A DNA stretch of 64,000 nucleotides from Puccinellia tenuiflora (Eukaryota > Streptophyta > Magnoliopsida > Poales > Poaceae), in contig QRDG01000923.1 of the NCBI GenBank assembly GCA_012064385.1, positions 434,001-498,000 of the forward strand, read 5' to 3'. Position numbers and translations under genes: made by a program. The notes beneath the pieces are model-generated. The model saw nothing but the letters and a program-made list of their open reading frames with translations. It was not told where the DNA came from and ran no database searches. Below, piece after piece: positions 35,252 to 45,747 of this stretch. How positions within the stretch are numbered: the stretch's first letter is position 1; each line of letters starts with the position of its first letter.

Positions 35252-36783
35252 TGATACGTGCATTTTATATCATCATTTTTATACCTTATCTCATCTTATT
35301 AGAATGTTATTTGCACTGTTATATCAATGTTTTGCATGTTTTAGATGATTTATGGGACTTTCATACAAAGTCCCTATTTTTGGCATTTAATATCTGGGAG
35401 GCAGAATACCCCCCTTTTCTTGTTTTTATTGTTTCAGGAGTTTCGCGAACCCAAATAATTAGAGGAAAATACCACGCCAGTTTTTCATCAGGAGAGGAGT
35501 AGTGGGAAGAAGACCGAAGACAGGAGGGCCACGAGGGCCAAGTTAGGTGGGCCCACGCGGCCCATGTACCTGGCCGCGTGGGACCCATCAACTGGTGCCA
35601 GGGGCACCTCCTCGCGTGGGGCTTTTAACCAACACCTTCGTCTTCGCCGAAAAGGGACGCCCTAAATTTTCCCGAATTATTTGAGGCCGTGGCGGCGGCG
35701 GAGCTCCTGATTCTCTCCGAAGGGGGTCAGATCATGCTGCTCCGGAGCTCCGGAGAGGGGGGAAATCACCGCCATCATCACCACCTCTCCTGCTTGGCGT
35801 GGGAGGAGACCCCTACATCACCGTCATCACCATCACCAGCACCATCTTCATCATCATCTCTGTGATCCACTCCGTTCCCCTCATAGTTTGAGAGTTGCTA
35901 TACCCTAGATCGTTGTCTTGTGCTCCTATTCATGTTTGTGATTGGGTACTTGTCATTATTTGGTGGTGAAGTGTTTATTTGAGATTGTGTTGTACCCTTT
36001 ATGCCACTGATTATGATCATGTTTGCACGTTGTGAGTAGTTCCCATATGTTCCTGAGGGCATAGGATGAATTGGCAATGATTTATATATAACATGTGTTG
36101 GTATTTTGTCAAGAGTTTATCTTCTATGTGATTCTATGATGGTGTTGTGCGAACGTCGACTGCACAACGCTTCACCTTTAAGGGCTCATAGGAGAACAAC
36201 GTAGTGTAATGAATTGAGGAAGACTTGGGAGGACAACTAAGCCTAAGACAGAGTCATGCAGTTATATTATGTGGGTAGTAGTGTCGGGGACCTTAGAGTG
36301 TAATGCTATGGTGGGACTTTATGTCTTAATAACTCTTGTGCAAGTCATTAAATTGGCCACATGATCCATCATAAGGGGTTGTAGTTTAATTATTTAGCTA
36401 TGCCTAGTTATGGCTCCGCCCCAAAGAAGATTAAAACTTGACAAGATATGCAACGTGTTGTTTAATAAATATCTATGTCTAGTGATATCCATGCCGCCCT
36501 CGGGAACGTTTTCCACTTATACGTTACACACCACTTGAGCTTGTCCTCTTGCCACATAGAGGATTGGGCTTTCTCTCTCTTTGAGAGCTTTTTATTTGCT
36601 ACCATCTACTTTAAGCATTTTTATTCATTTGCAACTATACAACCAAAAATCCCAAAAACATTTGCATCTTTTATTGTTTTATTTATCATTCTTTCTAACC
36701 AATACCTTCATCTCCTCGTGGGTTCGACAACCTTTTCTAATTGAAAGGTACTACAATTGATCTCCTGCACTTGGGAGTCATCA
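35252..36783 (+). repeat. 5' LTR of the Athila-like element
   Basis: The LTR runs from TGATACGTGC to GGAGTCATCA. It contains the inverted-repeat module at 35549-35585 in its U3-like part. A CTTTTAAC stretch about 40 bases downstream could serve as a weak TATA. A His/Pro-rich CATCACC microsatellite-like stretch lies near 35765-35860. Confidence 0.92.
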
Positions 36784-36794
36784 AGATACTTTTC

Positions 36795-36812
36795 TGGCGC
36801 CGTTGCTGGGGA
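36795..36812 (+). promoter_or_regulatory. Primer-binding site (tRNA-Asp type)
   Basis: TGGCGCCGTTGCTGGGGA starts 11 bases after the LTR. It matches the Athila-type site (complement of the tRNA-Asp 3' end) except for one C to T change. The copy at 56965 has the usual GCCGGGGA. Confidence 0.85.
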
Positions 36813-36890
36813 GCGTAGCGCTATTGGTAAGAAGTTTGGTAAGGAAACTTGAAATCTGAATTATATTTGCTGTTCTATCTCATTGATATT

Positions 36891-39800
36891 ATGGCATCTA
36901 AGAATCGTCCCTCGCTGCACCTTACTCTTTATGAAAGTGCTTATACCACTACTGCTAAAGTGGTTGAAACTGCTGTGTCTAAGATACCTGAAGTGGGATT
37001 TAAAATTCCCACTGGCCATGTTGAAAGAGTTACGAAGAATATATTTTCAGGGGATGGAACTAAGACAGCATGTGAACACATTGAATTGATTGAAGAAATA
37101 TGTGGCTTATTTAGGATTCCTGGTATTTCTGAGAACTATGTGAAAAGGAAGCTATTATTTATGTCTTTATCTGGTAATGCTCGTATTTGGTTCAGGTCTT
37201 TGGATGAAGGAGCCACTACTAAATGGAGTGTATTGAGGAAGATTTTCTTTCTTAAATATTTTACTCCTAGAGAAGCTTATGAGAGCCGCTGCTATATATT
37301 TAATTTCTAGGCACATCTGGGAGAGAGTATTACTCAAGCTTGGGGGAGATTGAAGACACTCCTTCGTGAGAATCCTTGTCATGATCTTACAAAGAAACTT
37401 ATATTGATAAACTTTTATGTGAGGCTACCTATGAAGCATAAGGAAATTCTGGACAATTCGTCTGGCGGGAGTTTTACAAATAATACTGAAGAAGAAGCAT
37501 GGAATCTATTGGAAACTATTTCTGAAAATACTGGACACTGGGAACTTGATAAAGGTAATAAACCTTATTTTGATTATGGATATTCTTGTGTCGAGAGCTT
37601 CTCTACTTCTATCTTGTTTAAAAACATGAGTGATACATTTAATCTTGATCCTTATGTTATACTTGAAATAGCTAAATCTTTTGCCGAGCATATCTGTATT
37701 CCTAAAAGTGGGTTTGAAACTTATGTTGAACCTGTTAAACAATCTATTGTTATTCCTAAAGTTATTAAACAGATAGAGCCAGTGTCATTTGTGAGAATTG
37801 AGGAGTATGTTGAGCCACCCCCATATCCAAACCAAGTTAAGAAAAATTTACTTACTGCTGTTACTAACAAGAGTAAAAGAAGATGTCCTCAGCCATATGA
37901 ATAGGTGGAAGTCAATACTCAAATTTCTGTTATCAAACAATTAAATGAAGAAGATCCTGTTGATGTTTATCTATGTGAAGATGCTACTAAAATTATCAGA
38001 GGTAATTCAGCCAAGGTGGGAAAACCTATAATATCATGCTCTATTGGGACTTCAAATTATCACGGTCTATGTGATATTGGGTCAAGCATTAGTGTCATTC
38101 CATATTCTCTATATCTTGAAATCAAGCCTGATATTGATCCTATTGTTATGGAAGAGACAGGTATGACAATTCAACTTGCCAATAAAGAATATATTAGTCC
38201 TTTTGGAATTGTTAGAGATATTGAAGTTCTAGTTGGTAAAATAAAATATCCTGCTGATTTTATTGTGCTTGGTTGCCCTCAAGATTCATTTTGTCCTATC
38301 ATTTTTGGTAGACCTTTCTTGCATACTGTTGGAGCTGAAATTAATTTGCTTAAAGAGAAAGTGTTTATTAAATGTGACAATGAAGACTGAGTTCAACTTT
38401 TCCAAATTTGCTGATAAACATGTTGTGAAAGAGCCAATTTCTGAAGATATAATTGAAACTCTTGCTCCTATAGCTGTAGCTTCAACAGATGTTGTAGAAC
38501 GTTATATGCTTAATCAAGATGAACCATTTAATGATGAGGAAAAAGAGGCTCTAGAACAAATACTATGGCAGCAACCACCACAGTTACAGTTGCATATTCC
38601 ACCTGATAATTTAGGAGTGTTACCACCACCTAAAGGGGATCCTAGTTTTGAATTGAAACCTTTGCCTGACAATTTGAAATATGCATATTTAGATGATAAG
38701 AATATATATCCTGTCATTATTAGTGCTAACCTTTCAGCTGAAGAAGAAGAGAAACTACTTGATGTACTAAAAGCTCATCGACCAGCTATTGGATACTCTC
38801 TTGATGATCTTAAAGGTATAAGCCCAGCTCTATGTATGCATAAAATTAATTTGGAAGAGGATGCAAAACCTATTGTTGATTATCAACGCCGTCTCCACCC
38901 AAAAATGAAAGAAGTGGTAAGAAAAGAGGTAATAAGACTCATGGAAGCTGGTATCATTTATCCTATAGCTGATAGCAAGTGGGTTAGTCCTGTCCATTGT
39001 GTTCCTAAAAAGGGTGGAATGACTGTAGTTCCGAATGATGAGAATGAACTTATGGCTCAACGTACTGTTGTTGGTTATAGGATGTGCATTGATTACAGGA
39101 AATTAAACAAAGCAACTAGAAAAGATCATTACCCATTGCCATTTATTGATCACATGTTAGAAAGGTTATCTAAACACTCTCACTTTTGTTATTTAGATGG
39201 TTATTCAGGTTTCTCACAAATTCCTGTCCATAAGGACGATCAAGAAAATACCACTTTTACTTGCCCATTGGTACATTTGCTTATAGAAGAATGCCATTTG
39301 GTTTATGTAATGCTCCTGCTACTTTTCAAAGATGCATGAATGCAATATTTGCTGATTATATAGAAAAGATAATGGAAGTCTTTATGGATGATTTTTCTGT
39401 GTATGGAACTTCTTTCGATAATTGCTTGTTCAATCTTAACAAAGTTTTGCAGCGTTGTGAAGATCAACATCTAGATCTCAATTGGGAGAAGTGCCACTTC
39501 ATGGTTACCGAAGGAATTGTTCTAGGGCATAAGATTTCTGGAGATGGAATAGAAGTTGATCCAGCCAAGGTAGAAGCTATTGAGAAGCTACCATACCCAA
39601 AGGATATAAAAGGTATAAGAAGTTTTCTTGGGCATGCAGGTTTTTACCGTAGGTTTATTAAGGATTTCTCCAAAATATCAAAACCTCTAACCAATCTTTT
39701 GCAAAAGGATGTTCCTTTCTCTTTTAATGATGATTGCATTGAATCTTTTAATATTTTGAAGAATGCTTTAATAACTGCTCCTATTATTCAACCTCCTGAT

Positions 39801-41645
39801 TGGAAATTGCCCTTTGAAATTATGTGTGATGCTAGTGATTATGCTGTTGGGGCTGTTTTGGGTCAAAGGGTTGATAAGAAACTGAATGTGATTTATTATG
39901 CTAGTAGAACACTTGATGCTGCCCAAATAAATTATAATACAACTGAAAAAGAATTTTTAGCAGTACTATTTGCTTGTGACAAGTTTAGACCTTATATCAC
40001 TGATTCCAAAGTCACAATACGTACTGATCATTCTGCTATTAAATACTTGATGAACAAGAAAGATGCTAAGCTTAGATTGATAAGATGGGTACTTTTATTG
40101 CAAGAATTTGATTTACACATTGTTGATAGGAAAGGAGAAGATAACCAAGTAGATGATCATCTTTCTAGAATGGAAAATATACCTGATGATCCTATTCCTA
40201 TTAATGATAGCTTTGTTAATGAACAACTTGCAAACGTTAATGTATCCAGTGTTAAAGCTGCATCTCCTTGGTTCGCTAATTATGCAAACTTTATTGTTGG
40301 AAAAGTATTACCTCCACACTTTACTTATCAACAAAGAAAGAGATTCTTTTATGATCTTAGACATTATTTTTGGGATGATCCTTTCCTTTATAAGAAAAGT
40401 GTAGATGGTATTATTAGACGTTGTATACCTGAGCATGAACAACAGGCTATAATAAGAGATTGTCATGATAGTCCATATGGAGGGCAATCATGCAGGAGAT
40501 CGCACAGCAGCAAAGGTATTACAATCTGGTTTCTATTGGCCTACTTTATTTAAAGATTGCCATGAATATGTTAAATCTTGTGATAAATGTCAAAGAGTAG
40601 GAAATATTGGTAGGAGAAATGAAATGCCTATGAATTATTCTCTACCACTTGAACCATTTGATGTGTGGGGTTTTGACTTTATGGGACCTTTCCCAGCTTC
40701 AAAGACAAAGCATACTCATATCTTGGTTGCAGTTGACTATGTTACAAAGTGGGTGGAGGCAATTCCAACCAAAAGCGCAGATCATGCCACAGCAATGATG
40801 ATGCTTAAGGACATCATTTTCCCAAGGTTTGGTGTTCCTAGGTTCTTAATTACTGATGGTGGCTCTCATTTTATACATGGTGTTTTTAGGAAAGCTTTGG
40901 CAAAATATGATGTAACCATAGAATTGCATCTCCTTATCACCCTCAAACAAGTGGACAGGTTGAATTAAGCAATAGGGAAATTAAACTCATTCTGGAAAAG
41001 ACAGTTAACAAGTCTAGATCTGATTGGCCACTTAAAATTAATGATGCATTATGGGCTTATAGAACTGCATTTAAAAATCCTATGGGAATGTCCCCTTATA
41101 AAATGGTCTATGGGAAAGCTTGTCATTTACCTGTTGAATTAGAACATAAAGCTAGATGGGCTATTAAACAATTAAACTTTGACTTTAAGACTGCAGGAGA
41201 GAAAAGAATCCTTGATTTAAACCTGCTAGATGAATGGAGGAATGAAGCCTATGAAAATGCTAAAATGTTTAAAGAGAAAGTTAAGATTTGGCATGACAAG
41301 AAGATTAAGAGAATAGAATTCAAAGTAGGAGATCAAGTTTTATTATACAACTCTCGTTTCAAGTTTTCTGCAGGGAAGCTAGCCTCGAAATGGCAGGGAC
41401 CATTAGTCATACAGGAGGTGTACCGTTCAGGAGCTATCCGTCTCTACGGTGATATGAAGGTAAACCTCATGTGGTCAATGGACAACGTCTTAAACATTAT
41501 ATTGCAGGAAAAACTTCATTGGAACGTTGGAAACGTTGAATTTACAAACACCGGAAGAAGTAATAAAAGGGGGTCGAGCAGTTTCAGCAACTCCAAATCA
41601 ATAAAAGGTAACTTTTGTATTGGAAAGTTTCTCGGAATTACATGA
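36891..41645 (+). pseudogene. Athila-like gag-pol, disrupted
   Basis: Starts at ATG 36891 (MASKNRPSLHLTLYE). Gag has the retrotransposon gag core (LSGNARIWFRSLDE). The first stop is TAG at 37308-37310 and a second TAG is at 37902-37904; the copy at 57061 has Trp and Gln codons there. Protease follows with LCDIGSSISVIP as the active-site DTG-type motif, then a frameshift near 38385. RT has SKWVSPVHCVPKK and the FMDD box (39381-39392), with a frameshift near 39260. RNase H has MCDASDYAVGAVL and TDHSAIKYL. Integrase has HAGDRTAAKVL, CDKCQRVG, DFMGPF and TDGGSHF, with frameshifts near 40500 and 40930, then the C-terminal KVGDQVLL block. At least two stops and four shifts make it non-functional. 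Confidence 0.9.
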
Positions 41646-41926
41646 AATTTATGGAAGTCATTTTTTGTGGAAATAAAGTGTGGGAAAGAAAACTTGACGA
41701 ACGGAGTCCCGAGGGAGGAAAGAGGTGGCCCACGTGGCCAAGTACAGGGGCCGCGTGGGCCAACTCCTTTCCACCTCGGAGACCTTTTTCGCCTCGCTTT
41801 CGATCCTAACGCTCCATCTTGACCTAAAAACCCTCAATATATACCCCTCTCCGACGATCTAATCTCGCACCGAGCGTTCTCGAGCGATCTTTGTTTCTTG
41901 CTGTTTCTGTCTGCCAGGTTTTAGCC
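41640..41926 (+). promoter_or_regulatory. LTR-like internal promoter upstream of the extra ORF
   Basis: Between the integrase stop and the extra ORF lies a block with the inverted-repeat module (41727-41739 and 41749-41761), a CCTAAAAACCCTC stretch, a TATA-like AATATATA (41836-41843) and a C-rich leader of about 80 bases before ATG 41927. The same order, and phrases such as AACGAACGGAG, occur in the U3 of the minus-strand LTR at 61005-62766. A CTGCCAG acceptor-like site is at 41912-41918. Confidence 0.6.
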
Positions 41927-42508
41927 ATGTCTTGCTCCGGATCTAATCTTGAGGGGGAGAGCTCTCCCAAGGAGGGTGTCGTGAACCACTACCTCAACTC
42001 CGTTATGGCGCCTCAGAAGACCGTGTGCTTCAAGGAAGGGGTGATGCTCGTGGAGGAGGTGAAGACTCCCAAGCCCACCGGTACCGTGGAGGAAAGACTG
42101 GACGAGTTGGAAGACAAGACCTTCAGGTATGGGACTGTGGTTTACCGCAGCCTTGATGCTCATCACTTCATGAACCTGGAGTTGGAGAAGAAGGTTGAAG
42201 AGTACAAGGAGAGACTTGAAGATCTGGAAGATAGGTACAAGTACGTCATCGACAAGTTAGAGAAGATCCAGTGTTTCATGTGGGATGTAGAAAACCAGAA
42301 CTGCGAGTATGAAGAACGCTTCAAGAAGATTGCAGCGGCTGCCACCCTCAGGTATAATAATCCACCTACATCTTTCCGTGATGGAAGACCCTTCCCATGG
42401 AAGATGGCTGAATGGGAGGAAGAATACGAGAAGGAGGAAGCTGCAGCAAAGGAGAGTCTGGCAGAACGTCAAGCTTGGGGAGTTCCACCTAGTCTTTCTC
42501 TTTATTAG
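41927..42508 (+). CDS. Extra coiled-coil ORF of the Athila-like element (intact, 193 aa)
   Basis: The start is ATG 41927 (MSCSGSNLEGESSPKEG), chosen because the C-rich leader ends there and the copy at 53678 starts alike. Residues about 55-135 form a heptad-rich coiled coil (LDELEDKTFRYG, LELEKKVEEYKERLEDLEDRY, KLEKIQCFMWDVE). A conserved NNPPTSFRDGRPFPW segment and a Glu/Lys/Ala-rich tail follow. There is no signal peptide and no membrane segment, so it does not look like an envelope protein despite the env-like position. No known family is recognised. Binding to RNA or to Gag, or self-assembly, is possible but only inferred. It stays open although the gag-pol of the same element is broken. 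Confidence 0.75.
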   Translation: MSCSGSNLEGESSPKEGVVNHYLNSVMAPQKTVCFKEGVMLVEEVKTPKPTGTVEERLDELEDKTFRYGTVVYRSLDAHHFMNLELEKKVEEYKERLEDLEDRYKYVIDKLEKIQCFMWDVENQNCEYEERFKKIAAAATLRYNNPPTSFRDGRPFPWKMAEWEEEYEKEEAAAKESLAERQAWGVPPSLSLY

Positions 42509-43672
42509 TCTCTTTTATCTATCTAGTTAAGGTGTGTTTTGCTTTTATCGTTTAGTTATCAATTTCGTTCAAGCTTGTGTGAGCTCATAGAGCATTATCA
42601 TGTATCCCTATCTTGTGGTTTATCAATGAATATTAAAGTATGGTGTCATCCATGGTTCTCTTGTTTTGGAGATTTATGGGTAACACTCATGCAAATGAGC
42701 GTGGCATATTTAGAGGTTTCAATCACATCTTACATTGGATTAAATTAATTTGAGTTTGTTGGACAACTGTAGAATCATATCATCAAAATATCAAACAATA
42801 AACATGAACCATTGTGATTAATTTTATGATGGTAGTGGCTTGATAAATGTTTAAGGTTGGGAGTTGGCCCATATGTGCTGTCACATGCAAAGCTTTCAAC
42901 ATGTTCCATCATTATTTAGTTGATATCATGTACTTTTGTTTATGGATGCCTATCATGATGAAATAATGTGGAAATAGAGCAAGTTTAAATGAGTTTGTAT
43001 AAATGGTTAGAGAGAAACCTGGGCCGCTAATCTAAGCCATGCATCATTCATGGTGGAAATTTACTTACATGCTGTTTTGAACTTCCTGTGATACATCCTG
43101 CAATAAAAAGCTATATCAATTGGTAAATAAAAAGGGTGTTGAGGTTGTTCATTATGTTTGTTTGTCTTGTTGTTTTGATGTGGGCTTGATCCATATCATG
43201 GACAAGAGGTACCCCAGTTGAGGCTCTTGGTACTACCATTATTACTTACAATGATAGATAACTTAAACTTGCTTTGTTTCCCAAGTTGAGTAATCATGGT
43301 GTAGGTACTTGTATTCAAGGGGCATGAGACATCTAACCTTACTTTATCGAGGCCACTACTCATATTTGCTTTCACATTTAACTCTAATCATCCAAAGGCT
43401 TGCCATGAAAAGCAAAAGCATGGAAAAAGGAGTATGATTCAGTTGTCCAACTTACATTGGTTATTTGCTTTCAAAAGTAAGGGTGATTGCTAGAGCTTCT
43501 ACTTATGATGCCCTCATGTGTATGAGTTTTAGTTCATTAATCTTACATTGCAATTGAATATGATGATGATACAATGCCCGTATTTATTTATCAACCATAA
43601 GTCCATCGATGCATGCAATGATCTATGTCCTTATTTACTCGAGGACGAGTAAAGGTTTAAGCTTGGGGGAGT
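42509..43672 (+). other. Long 3' UTR, terminal hairpin and polypurine tract
   Basis: About 1.15 kb without an ATG-started gene, highly similar to 45750-46959 and 54245-55427. Its middle part also matches the reverse complement of about 63225-63820. It ends in the perfect hairpin TTACTCG-AGGA-CGAGTAA (43635-43652), then the polypurine tract AAGCTTGGGGGAGT (43659-43672) directly before the 3' LTR. Confidence 0.75.
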
Positions 43673-45204
43673 TGATACGTGCATTTTATATCATCATTTT
43701 ATACCTTATATCATCTTATTAGAATGTTATTTGCACTGTTATATCAATGTTTTGCATGTTTTAGATGATTTATGGGACTTTCATACAAAGTCCCTATTTT
43801 TGGCATTTAATATCTGGGAGGCAGAATACCCCCCTTTTCTTGTTTTTATTGTTTCAGGAGTTTCGCGAACCCAAATAATTAGAGGAAAAATACCACGCCA
43901 GTTTTTCATCAGGAGAAGAGTAGTGGGAAGAAGACCGAGGAAAGGAGGGCCACGAGGGCAAAGTTTGGTGGGCCCATGCGGCCCATGTACCTGGCCGCGT
44001 GGGACCCATCAACTGGCGCCTCGGGCACCTCCTCGCGTGTGGCGTTTAACCAACACCTTCGTCTTCGCCGAAAAGGGACGCCCTAATTTTTCCCGAATTA
44101 TCTGAGGCCGTGGCGGCAGCGGAGCTCCTGATTCTCTCCGAAGGGGGTCAGATCCTGCTGCTCCGAAGCTCTGGAGAGGGGGGAAATCACCGCCATCATC
44201 ACCACATCTCCTCCTTGGCGTGGGAGGAGACCCCTACATGACCATCATCACCATCACCAGCACCATCTCCATCATCATCTCCATGATCCACTCCGTTCCC
44301 CTCATAGTTTGAGAGTTGCTATACCCTAGATCATTGTCTTGTTCTCCTATTCATGTTTGTGATTGGGTATTTGTCATTATTTGGTGGTGAAGTGTTTATT
44401 TCTGATTGTGTTGTACCCTTTATGCCACTGATTATGATCATGTTTGCACGTTGTGAGTAGTTCCCATATGTTCCTGAGGGCATAGGATAAATTGGCAATG
44501 ATTTATATATAACATGTGTTGGTATTTTGTCAAGAGTTTATCTTCTATGTGATTCTATGATGGTGTTGTGCGAACGTCGACTGCACAACGCTTCACCTTT
44601 AAGGGCTCATAGGAGAACAACGTAGTTTAATGAATTGAGGAAGACTTGGGAGGACAACTATGCCTAAGACAGAGTCATGCAGTTATATTATGTGGGTAGT
44701 AGTGTCGGGGACCTTAGAGTGTAATGCTATGGTGAGGACTTTATGTCTTAATAACTCTTGTGCAAGTCATTAAATTGGCCACATGATCCATCATAAGGGG
44801 TTGTAGTTTTAATTATTTAGCTATGCCTAGTTATGGCTCCGCCCCAAAGAAGATTAAAACTTGACAAGATATGCAACAGTGTTGTTTAATAAATCTCTAT
44901 GCCTAGTGATATCCATGCCGCCCTCGGGAACGTTTTCCACTTATACGTTACACACCACTTGAGCTTGTCCTCTTGCCACATAGAGGATTGGGCTTTCTCT
45001 CTCTTGAGAGCTTTTTATTTGCTACCATCTACTTTAAGCATTTTTATTCATTTGCAACTATACAACCAAAAATCCAAAAAACATTGCATCTTTTATTGTT
45101 TTATTTATCATTCTTTCTAACAATACCTTCAGCTCCTCGTGGGTTCGACAACCTTTTCTAATTGAAAGGTACTACAATTGATCTCCTGCACTTGGGAGTC
45201 ATCA
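43673..45204 (+). repeat. 3' LTR of the Athila-like element
   Basis: Same length (1532 bp) and borders as 35252-36783, with about 40 differences by eye. The inverted-repeat module is at 43970-44006 with a C to T change in the left arm. It is followed by the GCGGG target duplication. Confidence 0.92.
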
Positions 45205-45391
45205 GCGGGTCCACAATGGCGACCCGGCTGCGGCGACTCTGGACCAGGAGGTGACCAAGGCTGCACCTAGGTGATGACGACTGCGCACCCGGCGGATGGG
45301 CGCGTACTGGCGCTTTCCGGTGGTCCAGACGGGCCGAGACATCGAATCGCAGGACCCCAGACCTTCTAAATAGCCTCGTGGATGACCGGGN
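45205..45391 (+). other. Continuation of the GC-rich segment, ending at an ambiguous base
   Basis: This is the right half of the sequence split by the Athila-like insertion (see 34792-35251), with an open stretch NGDPAAATLDQEVTKAAP. It ends at a single N at 45391. Athila-type sequence follows at once, so the join may be real or an assembly artefact. Confidence 0.35.
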
Positions 45392-45747
45392 TGGGGGTGA
45401 ACCGCTCTCTGGGCAACAAGAGGAAGACGACGCGCATCCAAACTAGAGGGAAGGTTCCTAGGCTCTCGCTTGCTAGCAAAAACGTAGCTTCTACTCTTAT
45501 TGACAGGGAATCCCGGCGCACCACTCAAAGGAATTATCCCGGTGAGTGGGATCGCAAGATCCCCAACAATAAGGTATCAAGCCCCGAGTGGAAGCCTAGC
45601 AAGGAGACGGTTGAGAAGAACCTTATGGAGAAACTGGGAGAAGCTACAAAAGAATTTGAGAAAGCCTACAACCTCATGATGAAGATCGTTGGTGACCTTG
45701 AAGATCATTATTATGAAGGCAATAAGAAAGAAGAGAGGAAGTTCTAG
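45382..45747 (+). CDS. Divergent extra ORF in the second Athila-like copy
   Basis: The frame is open from ATG 45382 through the N to TAG 45745-45747, 121 residues; the true start is uncertain. The first part is strongly basic (NKRKTTRIQTRGKVPRLSL), followed by PSKETVEKNLMEKLGEATKEF and a further helical, charged end. It occupies the same position as the 193-residue ORF, just before GTCAAGCTTGGGGGAGTTCC, but is not visibly similar except for being coiled-coil-like at its C-terminus. Function unknown. Confidence 0.5.
   Translation: MTGXGVNRSLGNKRKTTRIQTRGKVPRLSLASKNVASTLIDRESRRTTQRNYPGEWDRKIPNNKVSSPEWKPSKETVEKNLMEKLGEATKEFEKAYNLMMKIVGDLEDHYYEGNKKEERKF

Larger units (their letters stand above)
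35252..45204 (+). mobile_element. Complete Athila-like Ty3/gypsy element with extra ORF
   Basis: The element is 9953 bp with two 1532-bp LTRs and a GCGGG target duplication (35247-35251 and 45205-45209). Order: 5' LTR, tRNA-Asp-type primer site, gag-protease-RT-RNase H-integrase with several breaks, LTR-like internal promoter, intact extra coiled-coil ORF, long 3' UTR, hairpin, polypurine tract, 3' LTR. By eye the LTRs differ at about 40 positions (about 2.5 percent). The primer site and the extra region after pol place it near the Athila lineage. The fuller frame at 57061 is a close relative. Confidence 0.93.

Noticed and set aside
42539..42748. A 69-codon open frame at the same 3' UTR position in three Athila-like copies (also near 45826 and 54279)
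   Set aside because: It lacks an ATG at its start (begins TTG), and the three copies are so similar overall that an open frame is expected by chance. Kept as 3' UTR.
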